From Rhodobacteraceae bacterium HLUCCO07 (GTDB lineage Bacteria > Pseudomonadota > Alphaproteobacteria > Rhodobacterales > Rhodobacteraceae): a stretch of DNA of 64,000 bases. Of this stretch, positions 43,486-52,325 are shown one piece after another. The DNA is taken from positions 1 to 64,000 of the forward strand of contig LJSU01000021.1 of assembly GCA_001314705.1 (NCBI GenBank). Reading direction: 5' to 3'. The stretch's first letter is position 1; each line of letters starts with the position of its first letter. A model generated the notes under the pieces. It saw nothing but the letters and a program-made list of their open reading frames with translations. It had not been told where the DNA came from and did not search any database. Both the position numbers and the translations under genes were made by a program.

Positions 43486-44607
43486 TCAGGCGCGCTCGAT
43501 CAACACCGACCCCACCGAATAGCCCGCGCCGAATGAACAGATCAGCCCCTTGTCGCCCTTCCTCATATCATTTGAATACTTCGCAAATGCGATGATCGAA
43601 CCGGCGGATGACGTGTTGGCGTATTCTTGAAGAATGTTGGGTTGTTCCTCGGGCTCGGGCACCCGGCCCAGCACCTTGCGGCCGATGAAATCATTCATCG
43701 CCTTGTTGGCCTGATGCAGCCACATTCGCCTGAGATCGCTCGCCTGCCAGCCTGCGTCTTCGAGGTGGTGCACGATATGGTCCGAGACCATTGGGACCAC
43801 CTCCTTGAACACCTTGCGCCCGTTCTGCATGAACTGCATGTCGCGCCGGTCCTTCATCCCGTCGGGCCGATTGCGTCGCAGGAAGCCGTTGTTGTTGCGG
43901 ATGTTGTTGGAAAACTCGGTCGCGCAGCGGGTGGAATGCACGATCCAGTGCTCCCCCTTGGCTTCCTCGGCGCGTTCCAGAACGGTCGCGGTGCAGACAT
44001 CGCCAAAGATGAAATGGCAGTCGCGGTCGCGCCATTCGAGATGTCCGCTGGTGATCTCGGGATTGACAACCAACGCCTTGCGCACACTGCCCGCGCGGAT
44101 CATGTCGGCGGCGGCCTGAATGCCGAAGGTGGCGGAAGAACAGGCCACGTTCATGTCGAAGGCGAAACCGCCCGCGCCAAGCGCCTTTTGAATCTCCACA
44201 CCGATCGCGGGATAGGCGCGTTCCATGTTCGAGGCGGCACAGATCACGAGGTCGATCTCAATGGCCCGTACCCCCGCCCGCGTCAGCGCCTTTTCGGATG
44301 CGTCCATCGCGATCTCGGTCATCAGGCCCGGCTCTTCGTCGCTGCGTTGGCGGAAATGGGGATACATGCGGTCGGGATCCAGAATGCCCTCTTTTTCGAG
44401 CACATAACGCTGTTCGATCCCACTGGCCTTGAGTATGAACCCGGTCGAGGACATTTCCTTCGCTTCGACCTCCCCGGTGGCGATGGCATCGGCATGGGCG
44501 GCGTTCCACTTCTCGGCATAGGCGTTGAAGCTGGCGACCAGCTCTTCATTGGTGATGACATGTTCGGGTGTGAAAACACCCGTACCGGTGATGGCTGGCT
44601 GATACAT
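43486..44607 (-). CDS. Beta-ketoacyl-ACP synthase III family protein
   Basis: The 373-residue product has the thiolase-fold triad Cys156 ('NVACSSATFG'), His in 'WLHQANKAMND' and Asn in 'EYANTSSAGSI'. It is longer than E. coli FabH (317 residues): the catalytic Cys is shifted by about 44 residues because of an insert after the first strand ('SFNAYAEKWNAAHADAIATGEVEAKEM'). It may start fatty acid synthesis or a specialised acyl condensation. It follows the hydroxyacid dehydrogenase gene by 72 bp on the same strand. Confidence 0.88.
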   Translation of the reverse strand: MYQPAITGTGVFTPEHVITNEELVASFNAYAEKWNAAHADAIATGEVEAKEMSSTGFILKASGIEQRYVLEKEGILDPDRMYPHFRQRSDEEPGLMTEIAMDASEKALTRAGVRAIEIDLVICAASNMERAYPAIGVEIQKALGAGGFAFDMNVACSSATFGIQAAADMIRAGSVRKALVVNPEITSGHLEWRDRDCHFIFGDVCTATVLERAEEAKGEHWIVHSTRCATEFSNNIRNNNGFLRRNRPDGMKDRRDMQFMQNGRKVFKEVVPMVSDHIVHHLEDAGWQASDLRRMWLHQANKAMNDFIGRKVLGRVPEPEEQPNILQEYANTSSAGSIIAFAKYSNDMRKGDKGLICSFGAGYSVGSVLIERA

Positions 44608-44679
44608 GAGACCTCTTTCTTTGATCGCGCTACGGGGCGCCCCGGTGTGTCGGGGATATCAAGGACGGAACCACCGCCC

Positions 44680-45630
44680 TCAAAGCTTGTTGGGTGGTTC
44701 GCGGCCTTCGAGATGGGCACGCAGGTTCTCGACGGCCATCATCCCCATTGCTTCACGCACATCGAGTGCGGCGGTCCCGAGATGCGGCAAGAGCACCGCG
44801 TTGTCCAGTTGTCGCAAGCGCTCGGGCACGTGTGGCTCATGCTCGTAAACGTCGAGCCCCGCACCGCCGATCCGGCTCTCCTCCAGCGCGGTGATCAGGG
44901 CGTTTTCATCCACGACGTCACCGCGCGAGATATTGATGAAATGCGCATGCGGCTGCATCGACGCGAGAAAACCCGCACCGATCAGGTGATGCGTCTCGCG
45001 TCCGCCCGGCACCGCCACCACCACGATGTCGGCGTGCCGCGCCAGTTCGTGCTGCGCCATCTGCTCGGCGGGGAATTCCATCCGTTTCTCGGACCGGTTG
45101 GTATAGATCACCTTCATCCCGAACCCATAATGACAGCGCCGCGCAATGGCCTGCCCGATCCGGCCCATGCCGACGATGCCTACGGTCTTGCCGGTCACAT
45201 GCATGCCCAGAAGCTGCATCGGGTTCCAGCCCGTCCACCGACCTGCACGCAGCATCCGTTCGCCTTCACCCGCCCGGCGCGCGCTCATCAGGACGAGCGT
45301 CATCGCGATATCGGCGGTGGCGTCGGTGACAGCACCCGGCGTATTCGTCACGGTCACCCCGCGCAGCCGTGCGGATTCCACGTCGATATGGTTATATCCC
45401 ACGCCGAAATTGGCCAGGATGGTTGCACGAGGGGGGCTAACGGCAGCGAAGATCTCCTCCGAAAAGGCATCGCCCAGCGTCGTCAACACCGCGTCATAGT
45501 CAGTAAGCGCCGTGCGCAACTCGTCCGGTGATAGCGGATCGTTTTCGTCGCGCACCGTCACGTCGAAAAGCGCCTTTGCGGCTTCGATGGTCCGATCGGG
45601 ATGGCGCCGGGTAATGAGCAGGCGTTTCAA
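44680..45630 (-). CDS. D-2-hydroxyacid dehydrogenase (glyoxylate/hydroxypyruvate reductase-like)
   Basis: The best start is a TTG at 45630, with GGAGG 8 to 9 bp upstream and a TTGA overlap with the csaA stop; no in-frame ATG is well placed. This gives 316 residues starting MKRLLITRRH. 'VGIVGMGRIGQAIARR' is the NAD(P) Rossmann motif; Arg ('ILANFGVGYNHID' region and 'ISRGDVVDE'), Glu and His ('LLPHLGTAALDVREAMG') form the catalytic set. It likely reduces glyoxylate or hydroxypyruvate. Confidence 0.88.
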   Translation of the reverse strand: MKRLLITRRHPDRTIEAAKALFDVTVRDENDPLSPDELRTALTDYDAVLTTLGDAFSEEIFAAVSPPRATILANFGVGYNHIDVESARLRGVTVTNTPGAVTDATADIAMTLVLMSARRAGEGERMLRAGRWTGWNPMQLLGMHVTGKTVGIVGMGRIGQAIARRCHYGFGMKVIYTNRSEKRMEFPAEQMAQHELARHADIVVVAVPGGRETHHLIGAGFLASMQPHAHFINISRGDVVDENALITALEESRIGGAGLDVYEHEPHVPERLRQLDNAVLLPHLGTAALDVREAMGMMAVENLRAHLEGREPPNKL

Positions 45631-45965
45631 TGCATCCGTCCTCCGTTCGGTACGGGCAGGTCCGGTGATAATAGCACGATTCCACCTTGCGTGTCCGACA
45701 GCCCCAGAACGAGGCATTCGGACATGAATTTTCCAATCTGTCGAGGCGGGAAATTCACTACCGCAAGCACTTGTTTTCCGAGCAACGTTTCGGGTGTGTA
45801 ATGTGCGGTGATCTGGGCCGAGGATTTGCGCTCGCCGAGTTCGGGGCCGAAATCGACCCAGAGCTTGATTGCCGGCTTGCGCGCCTCTGGATAGGGTTCG
45901 GCGCGGGTGACGGTGCCCACGCGGATATCTACCTTGAGAAAATCGTCGAACGTGATCTCATTCAT
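45627..45965 (-). CDS. csaA: CsaA-type tRNA-binding / chaperone protein
   Basis: The ATG at 45965 gives 112 residues, the normal CsaA length. It is a single OB-fold of the EMAP/tRNA-binding type: 'FLKVDIRVGTVTRAEPYPEARKPAIKLWVDFG', 'QITAHYTPETLLGKQVLAVVNFPPRQIGKFMSECLVLG'. CsaA proteins bind tRNA and unfolded or exported proteins. The start overlaps the proC stop by 8 bp and the stop overlaps the next gene, so the three are coupled. Confidence 0.9.
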   Translation of the reverse strand: MNEITFDDFLKVDIRVGTVTRAEPYPEARKPAIKLWVDFGPELGERKSSAQITAHYTPETLLGKQVLAVVNFPPRQIGKFMSECLVLGLSDTQGGIVLLSPDLPVPNGGRMH

Positions 45966-46773
45966 TTGCAAGCTCCCGTGATCGGTTGACGGCGGCGGCG
46001 ACGGTCCTTTCGATCAGCGGCGGAAGTCCGGTCGCCTCGTCCATCAATATGTCGAGCCCGGCTTGGGTCGTGCCATTGGGCGACGTGACATTGACGCGCA
46101 ATTGCTCGGGGCTTTCACCCGAGTCCATCGCCAGCGCCCCCGCCCCCGCCACCGTAGTCCGAGCAAGTTCCAGCGCGAGATCGGACGAGAGCCCCTGCGC
46201 TTCGCCGGCCTGGGCCAGGCACTCGATCATGTGAAACACATAGGCCGGGCCGGACCCGGAAACGCCGGTGACCGCGTCCATTTGCGACTCGGATTCGAGC
46301 CTGACCACCTGTCCGACCGCGGACAAAAGGGTTTCGGCCGCGTCCAGATGGTCGGCGCTGGCATGTGCATTGCCGATGATCGCGGTGATACCGCGTCCTA
46401 TGGCAGCGGGCGTGTTGGGCATGGCGCGGATAATCGGGGACTCGGCCCCCAGCACCCGCTCGTAGGTGGCGATCGACGTGCCCGCCGCGACTGACAGGAA
46501 CAGCGTTTCGCCATTCCCCATCGGAAGCAGCACCGGAAGCGCCTCTGCCATCATTTGCGGCTTGACCGCGATCAGCACGATGGCTGGCTCGACGGGAAGG
46601 TCCGTGTTGAGGTGAACCCCTGTGCCGCGCAGCCAATCCGAGGGTGCAGGGTCACGCACATAGACCGATCCGGGCGGCAACCCACCGGCCAGCCAGCCCA
46701 TCAACATGGCAGAGCCCATCTTGCCGCATCCCAGCAAGACCAGCCCGCGCGCCGCGATGTCATCCATAGTCAT
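45958..46773 (-). CDS. proC: Pyrroline-5-carboxylate reductase
   Basis: The ATG at 46773 behind AAGGGGGA gives 271 residues. 'LLGCGKMGSAMLMGWL' binds NAD(P)H, 'IAVKPQMMAEALP' and 'RAMPNTPAAIGRGITAI' follow, and the C-terminal dimer helix signature 'VTSPNGTTQAGLDIL' is complete. It makes proline from P5C. It is co-directional with ybjN upstream and csaA downstream. Confidence 0.95.
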   Translation of the reverse strand: MTMDDIAARGLVLLGCGKMGSAMLMGWLAGGLPPGSVYVRDPAPSDWLRGTGVHLNTDLPVEPAIVLIAVKPQMMAEALPVLLPMGNGETLFLSVAAGTSIATYERVLGAESPIIRAMPNTPAAIGRGITAIIGNAHASADHLDAAETLLSAVGQVVRLESESQMDAVTGVSGSGPAYVFHMIECLAQAGEAQGLSSDLALELARTTVAGAGALAMDSGESPEQLRVNVTSPNGTTQAGLDILMDEATGLPPLIERTVAAAVNRSRELANE

Positions 46774-46805
46774 GTGATCCCCCTTGGTGGTTGCGGGGGA
46801 CAGTG

Positions 46806-47306
46806 TTACGCGCGCCCGTAAGCCTCGGCAATGGCGACTTGCAGCGCATCCCTGGGGGTGCGGTCGGCCCAGACGACCAGTTGAAACGCCGGGTAATAGC
46901 GTTCGGCGCTCACCACCGCGGCGCGGATCATCGTGTCGATCTGTTCCGCCGATGCGATCTGACCGCCCGCCAGGACGAGGCCGTAACGATAGACCATCAG
47001 TTTCTGGTCTTCCCACCATGTGAACGCGCCCGCCCAGCATTGATCGTTGACCGCGTTCAGCGCAGCCATCAGCGCGTCGTGCTTGCCCTCGGGCGGTTCC
47101 ATCTCGAAGGTGCAGACCATGCGCAGCGTTTCATCATAAGCCGACCAGGCCAGCGTGATGGAATAGGTCCGCCACTGGCCTTCGACGGCCATGGCGATCT
47201 GGTCATCTGCGATACGGTCGAAATCCCAATCGTGATGCGCGGCAAGGGTTTCGACGATGTCGATCGGGTGAAGCTCGTCTTCCAGATACTGCTCGCTCAG
47301 GGCCAT
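46806..47306 (-). CDS. YbjN domain-containing protein
   Basis: The ATG at 47306 gives 166 residues. The YbjN fold appears in 'HPIDIVETLAAHHDWDFDRIADDQIAMAVEGQWRTYSITLAWS' and 'ALNAVNDQCWAGAFTWWEDQKLMVYRYGLVL'. It resembles type III secretion chaperone-like folds; in enterobacteria YbjN affects motility and stress responses. 32 bp separate it from proC, and this neighbour pair is usual in Rhodobacterales. Confidence 0.88.
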   Translation of the reverse strand: MALSEQYLEDELHPIDIVETLAAHHDWDFDRIADDQIAMAVEGQWRTYSITLAWSAYDETLRMVCTFEMEPPEGKHDALMAALNAVNDQCWAGAFTWWEDQKLMVYRYGLVLAGGQIASAEQIDTMIRAAVVSAERYYPAFQLVVWADRTPRDALQVAIAEAYGRA

Positions 47307-47980
47307 GACGCCACCTCTTTGCTGTTTTGGCGCTGGGGCTTGGCAGCGCCCCAAGCGCTAGGTGCCTGCTCTACAAGGTGGGGTCGCTTCCCTACCTTAT
47401 ACGAAATATGGTGAGGGCTGAACTCTCGCCTGTAAAGCAATTTGTTGGGGACAACCTCAATAACTTGTGGATTTTCGCGATTGGGACACAAATCGCCGTC
47501 ATGCCCGCAACCGATATCCCGCGTGAATGTGATAGCGATTTGTCTCGGGGCGGAACGCGACGCTTTGCGCATTCAGCAGTTGCGGCTATGATTGGAGCCC
47601 AGCGTTTTGTCTGGCGGTCGTCGACAGGACCTTTGGCTGGTCCTTGACTGGGTTATGGTGACAGAGTGTCGAAGCCCATGCAGGTTGGGGCATTCTGACG
47701 CCACGTAATGGGCTGGAGGACCAACAAAACCTTGAATCGAAGGGCACAGCTTTCCTTTAATGAGACCTGCCTCAGGGCTCGATGAGAATGCCGCTCTCAG
47801 TCGAAGAAAAGTGGAGGAGAACGACCCGCGCAACTATGAACCGGCCCTGCCCGTTTCGATGAGCTTTCGGTCGTTGCGCATGAGATAGACGGGCCTGTCG
47901 AGGCTGCATCACTGCCAAAAATGCATCCGGCCAGTCGTCGGATGAACCAAAGAGAACCGAACTATGGGAGGAGACCCAAA
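47307..47980. other. 674-bp region without a supported gene
   Basis: This long gap separates the divergent ybjN and liv-type operons. Short ORFs on both strands (up to 106 residues) show no family pattern and poor start sites. A GGACC-TTTGGCT-GGTCC hairpin lies near 47629-47645. One short plus-strand frame (47760-47888, MRPASGLDENAALSRR...) reads sensibly but is unrecognised. It may hold promoter and regulatory DNA of the transporter operon, or decayed genes. Confidence 0.5.
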
Positions 47981-49228
47981 ATGAAATCGCTCAAGAAATT
48001 CGCGCTCGGCATGGCCGTCGCTGGCCTTTCGGCCACGGCTGTCGCTGCCGAGAATGTCAAGATCGCGTTCATCGACCCGCTTTCGGGTGCCTTTGCAGCG
48101 ACGGGCACGAACGGCCTGCATCAATTTCGTTTCGCCGCAGATGAACTGGTGAATGAAAACGGTGGCGTTCTCGATGGCCAGATGTTCGAGATGGTCGCCT
48201 TCGACAACAAGACCAGCCCCAAGGAATCCCTGACCCAGCTTCAAGTCGCGATCGACCAAGGGATTCGCTACGTCGTGCAGGGCAATGGCTCGGGCGTGGC
48301 GCATGCGCTGACCGACGCGATCAACAAGCACAACAGGCGCAACCCCGATGACCAGCTCTTGTTCCTCAACTACTCGGCTGTCGATCCGGCGCTGACCAAT
48401 GAAGAATGCAATTTCTGGCATTTCCGGTTTGACGCCCATGCCGACATCAAGATGGACGTGCTCACCGATACCATTGCCGAGAATGAGGATATCGAGAAGG
48501 TCTATATCATCGGTCAGGACTATTCCTTTGGCAAGGCCGTGGCCTCGGCCGCGGTGCGCATGCTCGCTGAAAAGCGGCCTGATATCGAGATCGTCGGCAA
48601 CGAGTTGCACCCGATCGGTAGCGTGCAGGACTTCACCCCCTATGCTCGCAAGATCGTTTCGAGCGGCGCCGATGCGATGATTACCGGCAACTGGGGGTCC
48701 GACATGCTCGGCATCGGCAAAGCTGCGATCGAGAACGGGTTCAGTGGTCCGGTCTATACATATTACGGTGCGGCCGATGGGATCACTGCAGCCTTTGGAG
48801 AAACCGGTGTGGGATCTCTCAAACTCGTGGCCGAAGGTGGCAACAATCCCCCGTCCAAGCCCGAAGCGCAGGAGTATATCAGGGCCTTCAAGGACAAGTA
48901 TCCCGACGGCAACATCAGCCAGGCGCGCATCACGAACGTGATTCAGATGCTGGCAATGGCGATCGACGAGGCTGGCACCGCGACCGACGTTGTCAAGGTG
49001 GCCGAGGCGCTTGAAGGCATGGAGTTCACCGACAGCCTGTGGAGCGACAACCCCCTCGTCATGCGTGCCGACGATCACCAACTGATCCAGGAGGTGCACA
49101 TCTTAGGGCATGTTCCGGTCGAGGCGCCGTTCGATTTCGACAATTCGGGCTATGGCATGCAATATGAGAACTCGGTTGTGGCCGCCGGTGAAGACCTGCC
49201 GATGTCCTGCGAGATGGATCGTCCGTAA
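47981..49228 (+). CDS. Branched-chain amino-acid-type ABC transporter binding protein
   Basis: The ATG at 47981 behind GGGAGGAGA gives 415 residues with a signal peptide (MKSLKKFALGMAVAGLSATAVAA). It is a type I periplasmic binding protein of the LivK/HAAT family: 'VKIAFIDPLSGAFAATGTNGLHQFRFAADELV', 'YIIGQDYSFGKAVASAAV' and 'DAMITGNWGSDMLG'. The ligand may be an amino acid, amide or other small compound; the serine hydrolase at the operon end hints at a derivative that needs cleavage. Confidence 0.9.
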   Translation: MKSLKKFALGMAVAGLSATAVAAENVKIAFIDPLSGAFAATGTNGLHQFRFAADELVNENGGVLDGQMFEMVAFDNKTSPKESLTQLQVAIDQGIRYVVQGNGSGVAHALTDAINKHNRRNPDDQLLFLNYSAVDPALTNEECNFWHFRFDAHADIKMDVLTDTIAENEDIEKVYIIGQDYSFGKAVASAAVRMLAEKRPDIEIVGNELHPIGSVQDFTPYARKIVSSGADAMITGNWGSDMLGIGKAAIENGFSGPVYTYYGAADGITAAFGETGVGSLKLVAEGGNNPPSKPEAQEYIRAFKDKYPDGNISQARITNVIQMLAMAIDEAGTATDVVKVAEALEGMEFTDSLWSDNPLVMRADDHQLIQEVHILGHVPVEAPFDFDNSGYGMQYENSVVAAGEDLPMSCEMDRP

Positions 49229-49321
49229 CACGGCGCTGTCTGGTCCGGGCCGCGTTCCTGTGCGCGGCCCGGGCATCATCCAAAACTCCGGGTAAATGAC
49301 CCAGGGCAGGGAGGTCGACGC

Positions 49322-50278
49322 ATGTCGCTCTTTATCGTCAACATCCTGGACGGTTTCGTCACAGGGCTGTTGCTTTTCATGCTGTGCAGCGGGCTGACGC
49401 TGATCTTTTCGATGATGGGTGTGCTGAACTTCGCCCATGCGAGCTTCTACATGCTGGGCGCCTATTTTGCCTATCAGATCAGCATGTTCACCGGCTTTTG
49501 GGTGGGGTTGATCGTGGCGCCGATCATTGTGGGTGTGATGGGGGCGCTGATCGAGCGATACGGGCTCAGACGGGTCCACCAGTACGGCCATGTGCCCGAA
49601 CTGATCTTCACATTCGGGCTTGCTCTTCTGATCGAGGAATTCGTGCAGTTCTTCTGGGGACGTCAGCAGGTGCCGTATAATCCGCCAGCGGCGCTGGATT
49701 TCACAGCCTTTGCCATCGCGGGGAACACCTTTCCGGCCTACAAGGTTTTCATGATCTTCATGGCGATCGGCCTGTTCCTTGTCCTGCTTTACATCCTGAC
49801 CAAAACCCGGATCGGCATGACGATCCAGGCGGCGCTGTCCTATCCCGAAACTGTGCAGAATCTCGGTCACAACGTGCCAATGGTGTTCATGGGCGTGTTC
49901 GGCGTCGGCACCGCGATGGCGGGGTTGGCCGGCGTGATCGCCGGGCCGGTGATGGGCACCTTTCCGGGCATGGCCTTCACGTTGGGGGCCATTGTCTTCG
50001 TGTGTATCGTCGTCGGCGGGCTCGGCAGTCTCTGGGGCGCGCTGGTCGCGTCGCTCCTGATCGGGTGGATCCAGACATTCGCGGCAAGCTACAACCTGCG
50101 GATGGAAGACCTGCTGATCTGGCTGGGGTTCGAAAAGCCGATGCTCATTTGGGAAAGCCCGTGGCAGGATCTCTGGACCCTGACGTTGCCGCAGGTTGGA
50201 CCGATCCTGCCATATCTCTTGATGGTCATCGTCCTTGTGCTGCGTCCACAGGGCCTCTTTGGGAAGCGTGAGACATGA
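49322..50278 (+). CDS. Branched-chain amino-acid ABC permease, LivH type
   Basis: The 318-residue product has about eight hydrophobic helices and the LivH markers 'GLTLIFSMMGVLNFAHASFYMLGAYFAYQ' and 'RRVHQYGHVPELIFTFGLALLIEE', with the ATPase-contact loop 'NLGHNVPMVFMGVFGVGTAMAGLAGVIAGPV'. It overlaps livM by 4 bp. The gap of 93 bp after the binding protein gene, with GCGCGGCCCGGG... structure, may lower permease expression. Confidence 0.92.
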   Translation: MSLFIVNILDGFVTGLLLFMLCSGLTLIFSMMGVLNFAHASFYMLGAYFAYQISMFTGFWVGLIVAPIIVGVMGALIERYGLRRVHQYGHVPELIFTFGLALLIEEFVQFFWGRQQVPYNPPAALDFTAFAIAGNTFPAYKVFMIFMAIGLFLVLLYILTKTRIGMTIQAALSYPETVQNLGHNVPMVFMGVFGVGTAMAGLAGVIAGPVMGTFPGMAFTLGAIVFVCIVVGGLGSLWGALVASLLIGWIQTFAASYNLRMEDLLIWLGFEKPMLIWESPWQDLWTLTLPQVGPILPYLLMVIVLVLRPQGLFGKRET

Positions 50279-51567
50279 GCACACCATCCACCAATCCCCT
50301 CACCGCCGGCACCAGCCGGCTCATCCCGCTCAACCACGCGCTGCCATGGATCATCGCCGCGGTGGTCTTGTTGCTGCTTCCGGTGATCTTTGAATCACGC
50401 GGGGCGCTGACGATCATGAACCAGATGGCGATCACCATCGTCTTTGCACTGGCCTACAACATGCTTCTGGGCCAGGGCGGGATGCTCAGCTTCGGTCATG
50501 CCGTCTACATGGGCCTGGGTGGCTTCTTCTCGATGCATGTCCTGAACTGGATGAGCGATGATCCATGGTTGCCCCTGCCGGTTCTGCCGATCTTCGGCGG
50601 TTTCTTCGGTTTGCTTTTTGCCTTTCTGATCGGGTGGTTCTCCACCCGGCGGGCCGGCACGACCTTCGCGATGATCTCGCTAGGTGTTGGGCAACTGGTC
50701 GCGTCGATGTCGATCATCATCGTGACGTTCTTTGGCGGCGAAGAGGGGATCAGCGGCGATCGCACCGAGATGCTGCCATTCTTCGGTTGGGATTTTGGCC
50801 AGCAACAAGAGGTCTATTACCTGACTTCCGTGTGGCTCTTGATCGCGGCGCTGGGGATGTATCTTTATTCGCGGACTCCGATGGGCCGGTTGGCGAACGC
50901 GGTACGCGACAACGAGGAACGCGCCGAGTTTCTGGGCTATTCCCAACGCAATGTGCGCTGGATCAGTTTTTGTGCGTCGGGGTTCTTTGCCGGGATCGCG
51001 GGTGCGCTGTTCGCGATCAATTTCGAGATCCTGACCGGGGAAAATCTCAACCTGGCCACGTCGGGTCAGATTCTTCTGGTGACCTTCCTGGGCGGTGTGG
51101 GATTCTTTATCGGACCTATCATCGGTGCCATCGTCTTCACGTTGCTGCAAACCGTCCTGAGCCTGCATAGCGAGATATGGGCGCTGTATGTGGGCATCCT
51201 GTTCGTTGCGACAGTGATGTTCTTTCCCTTCGGACTGACCGGGCTTCTGGCACTGCACGTGCTGCCATGGAAACTTGGCAAGATCGGGTACCTTGTCAAA
51301 CCCTATGCAAAGATGGCCATTCCGGGGCTGGTCTTCGTGCTGTCTTCGGCGGCGGTGCTGGAGATCCTGTTTCATGCCCGCCATGCCGGGCGTGGAGATA
51401 ATGAGATGACGATCTACTGGTGGCTCACCTTCGACAGTCATTCGCCGTTGCCGATGATTATCGGCCTCGTTCTGGCCGGTGTCAGCGCCTACGCATTGGT
51501 AAAACTGGTTCCCGGCCTGAAGGCAGCGTGGGACGAGGCGACGAAAATGGGGGAGGCAGGTAAATGA
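50275..51567 (+). CDS. Branched-chain amino-acid ABC permease, LivM type
   Basis: The 430-residue product carries the LivM core: 'ALAYNMLLGQGGMLSFGHAVYMGLGGFFSMH', 'RTPMGRLANAVRDNEERAEFLGYSQRNVRW' and 'FLGGVGFFIGPIIGAIVFTLL'. It is longer than most LivM proteins because of a C-terminal extension with two further hydrophobic stretches after residue ~350. 4-bp overlaps on both sides. Confidence 0.92.
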   Translation: MSTPSTNPLTAGTSRLIPLNHALPWIIAAVVLLLLPVIFESRGALTIMNQMAITIVFALAYNMLLGQGGMLSFGHAVYMGLGGFFSMHVLNWMSDDPWLPLPVLPIFGGFFGLLFAFLIGWFSTRRAGTTFAMISLGVGQLVASMSIIIVTFFGGEEGISGDRTEMLPFFGWDFGQQQEVYYLTSVWLLIAALGMYLYSRTPMGRLANAVRDNEERAEFLGYSQRNVRWISFCASGFFAGIAGALFAINFEILTGENLNLATSGQILLVTFLGGVGFFIGPIIGAIVFTLLQTVLSLHSEIWALYVGILFVATVMFFPFGLTGLLALHVLPWKLGKIGYLVKPYAKMAIPGLVFVLSSAAVLEILFHARHAGRGDNEMTIYWWLTFDSHSPLPMIIGLVLAGVSAYALVKLVPGLKAAWDEATKMGEAGK

Positions 51568-52325
51568 CGGCAGCCGCGATCGAACTGAGAAACCTCAACA
51601 AGAGCTTTGGCCTTGCCAAGATCATCCAGGACGTGAATCTCGAAATCAAGAAAGGAGAGCGTCACGCGATTATCGGCCCCAACGGTGCCGGCAAATCGAC
51701 GCTTTTCAATCTTATTACCGGCAAATATGCGCCGACAACCGGACAAGTGCTTTTGCATGGTCAGGATGTGAGCGGGAAAAAGCCCTTTGAAATCAATCGT
51801 ATGGGGCTTTCTCGCAGCTTTCAGATCACCAACATCTTTCACAGGATGACGGTGTTCGAGAATGTCCGCTGTGGCCTGTTGTGGTCGATGGGCTACAAGT
51901 ACAGTTTCTGGACCATGGTGAACCGGCAAAAGGAACTGACCCGCCGGACCGACGAAATCCTCGAACAGATCAACCTTACCAAGCGCCGCGATATGCTGGC
52001 CGGTGCGTTGGCCTATGCCGAGCAGCGCGCACTCGAGATCGGGATCACCATCGCGGGCGGGGCCGACATCATCATGCTCGATGAACCCTGCGCCGGGATG
52101 AGCATGTCCGAAACCGACCTGATCGTCGACCTGATCCGCAAGGTGACCGAGAGCAAGACCCTCGTGGTCGTCGAACATGACATGGGCGTGATTTTCGACC
52201 TTGCCGACCGGATCAGCGTGCTGGTCTATGGCGAGATCATCGAGACCGACACGCCAGAGCGCGTGCGCGCCTCGAAGGCCGTGCAGGAAGCCTATCTCGG
52301 AACCACGCTGGAGGAGGCGTCATGA
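51564..52325 (+). CDS. Branched-chain amino-acid ABC ATPase, LivG type
   Basis: The 253-residue product has Walker A 'GPNGAGKST', a signature-region 'LAGALAYAEQRALEIGITIAGGADIIMLDEP' that includes Walker B, and the switch His in 'VVVEHDMG'. The usual LSYG signature reads LAYAEQ. It pairs with the LivF-type protein to power transport. Overlaps both neighbours by 4 bp. Confidence 0.93.
   Translation: MTAAAIELRNLNKSFGLAKIIQDVNLEIKKGERHAIIGPNGAGKSTLFNLITGKYAPTTGQVLLHGQDVSGKKPFEINRMGLSRSFQITNIFHRMTVFENVRCGLLWSMGYKYSFWTMVNRQKELTRRTDEILEQINLTKRRDMLAGALAYAEQRALEIGITIAGGADIIMLDEPCAGMSMSETDLIVDLIRKVTESKTLVVVEHDMGVIFDLADRISVLVYGEIIETDTPERVRASKAVQEAYLGTTLEEAS

Noticed and set aside
43627-45531. 634-residue plus-strand ORF
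   Set aside because: Antisense to the KAS III and hydroxyacid dehydrogenase genes, both of which have clear catalytic motifs.
47327-47647. 106-residue plus-strand ORF in the long gap
   Set aside because: No ribosome site or family pattern, and frames on the other strand are equally open; not called as a gene.
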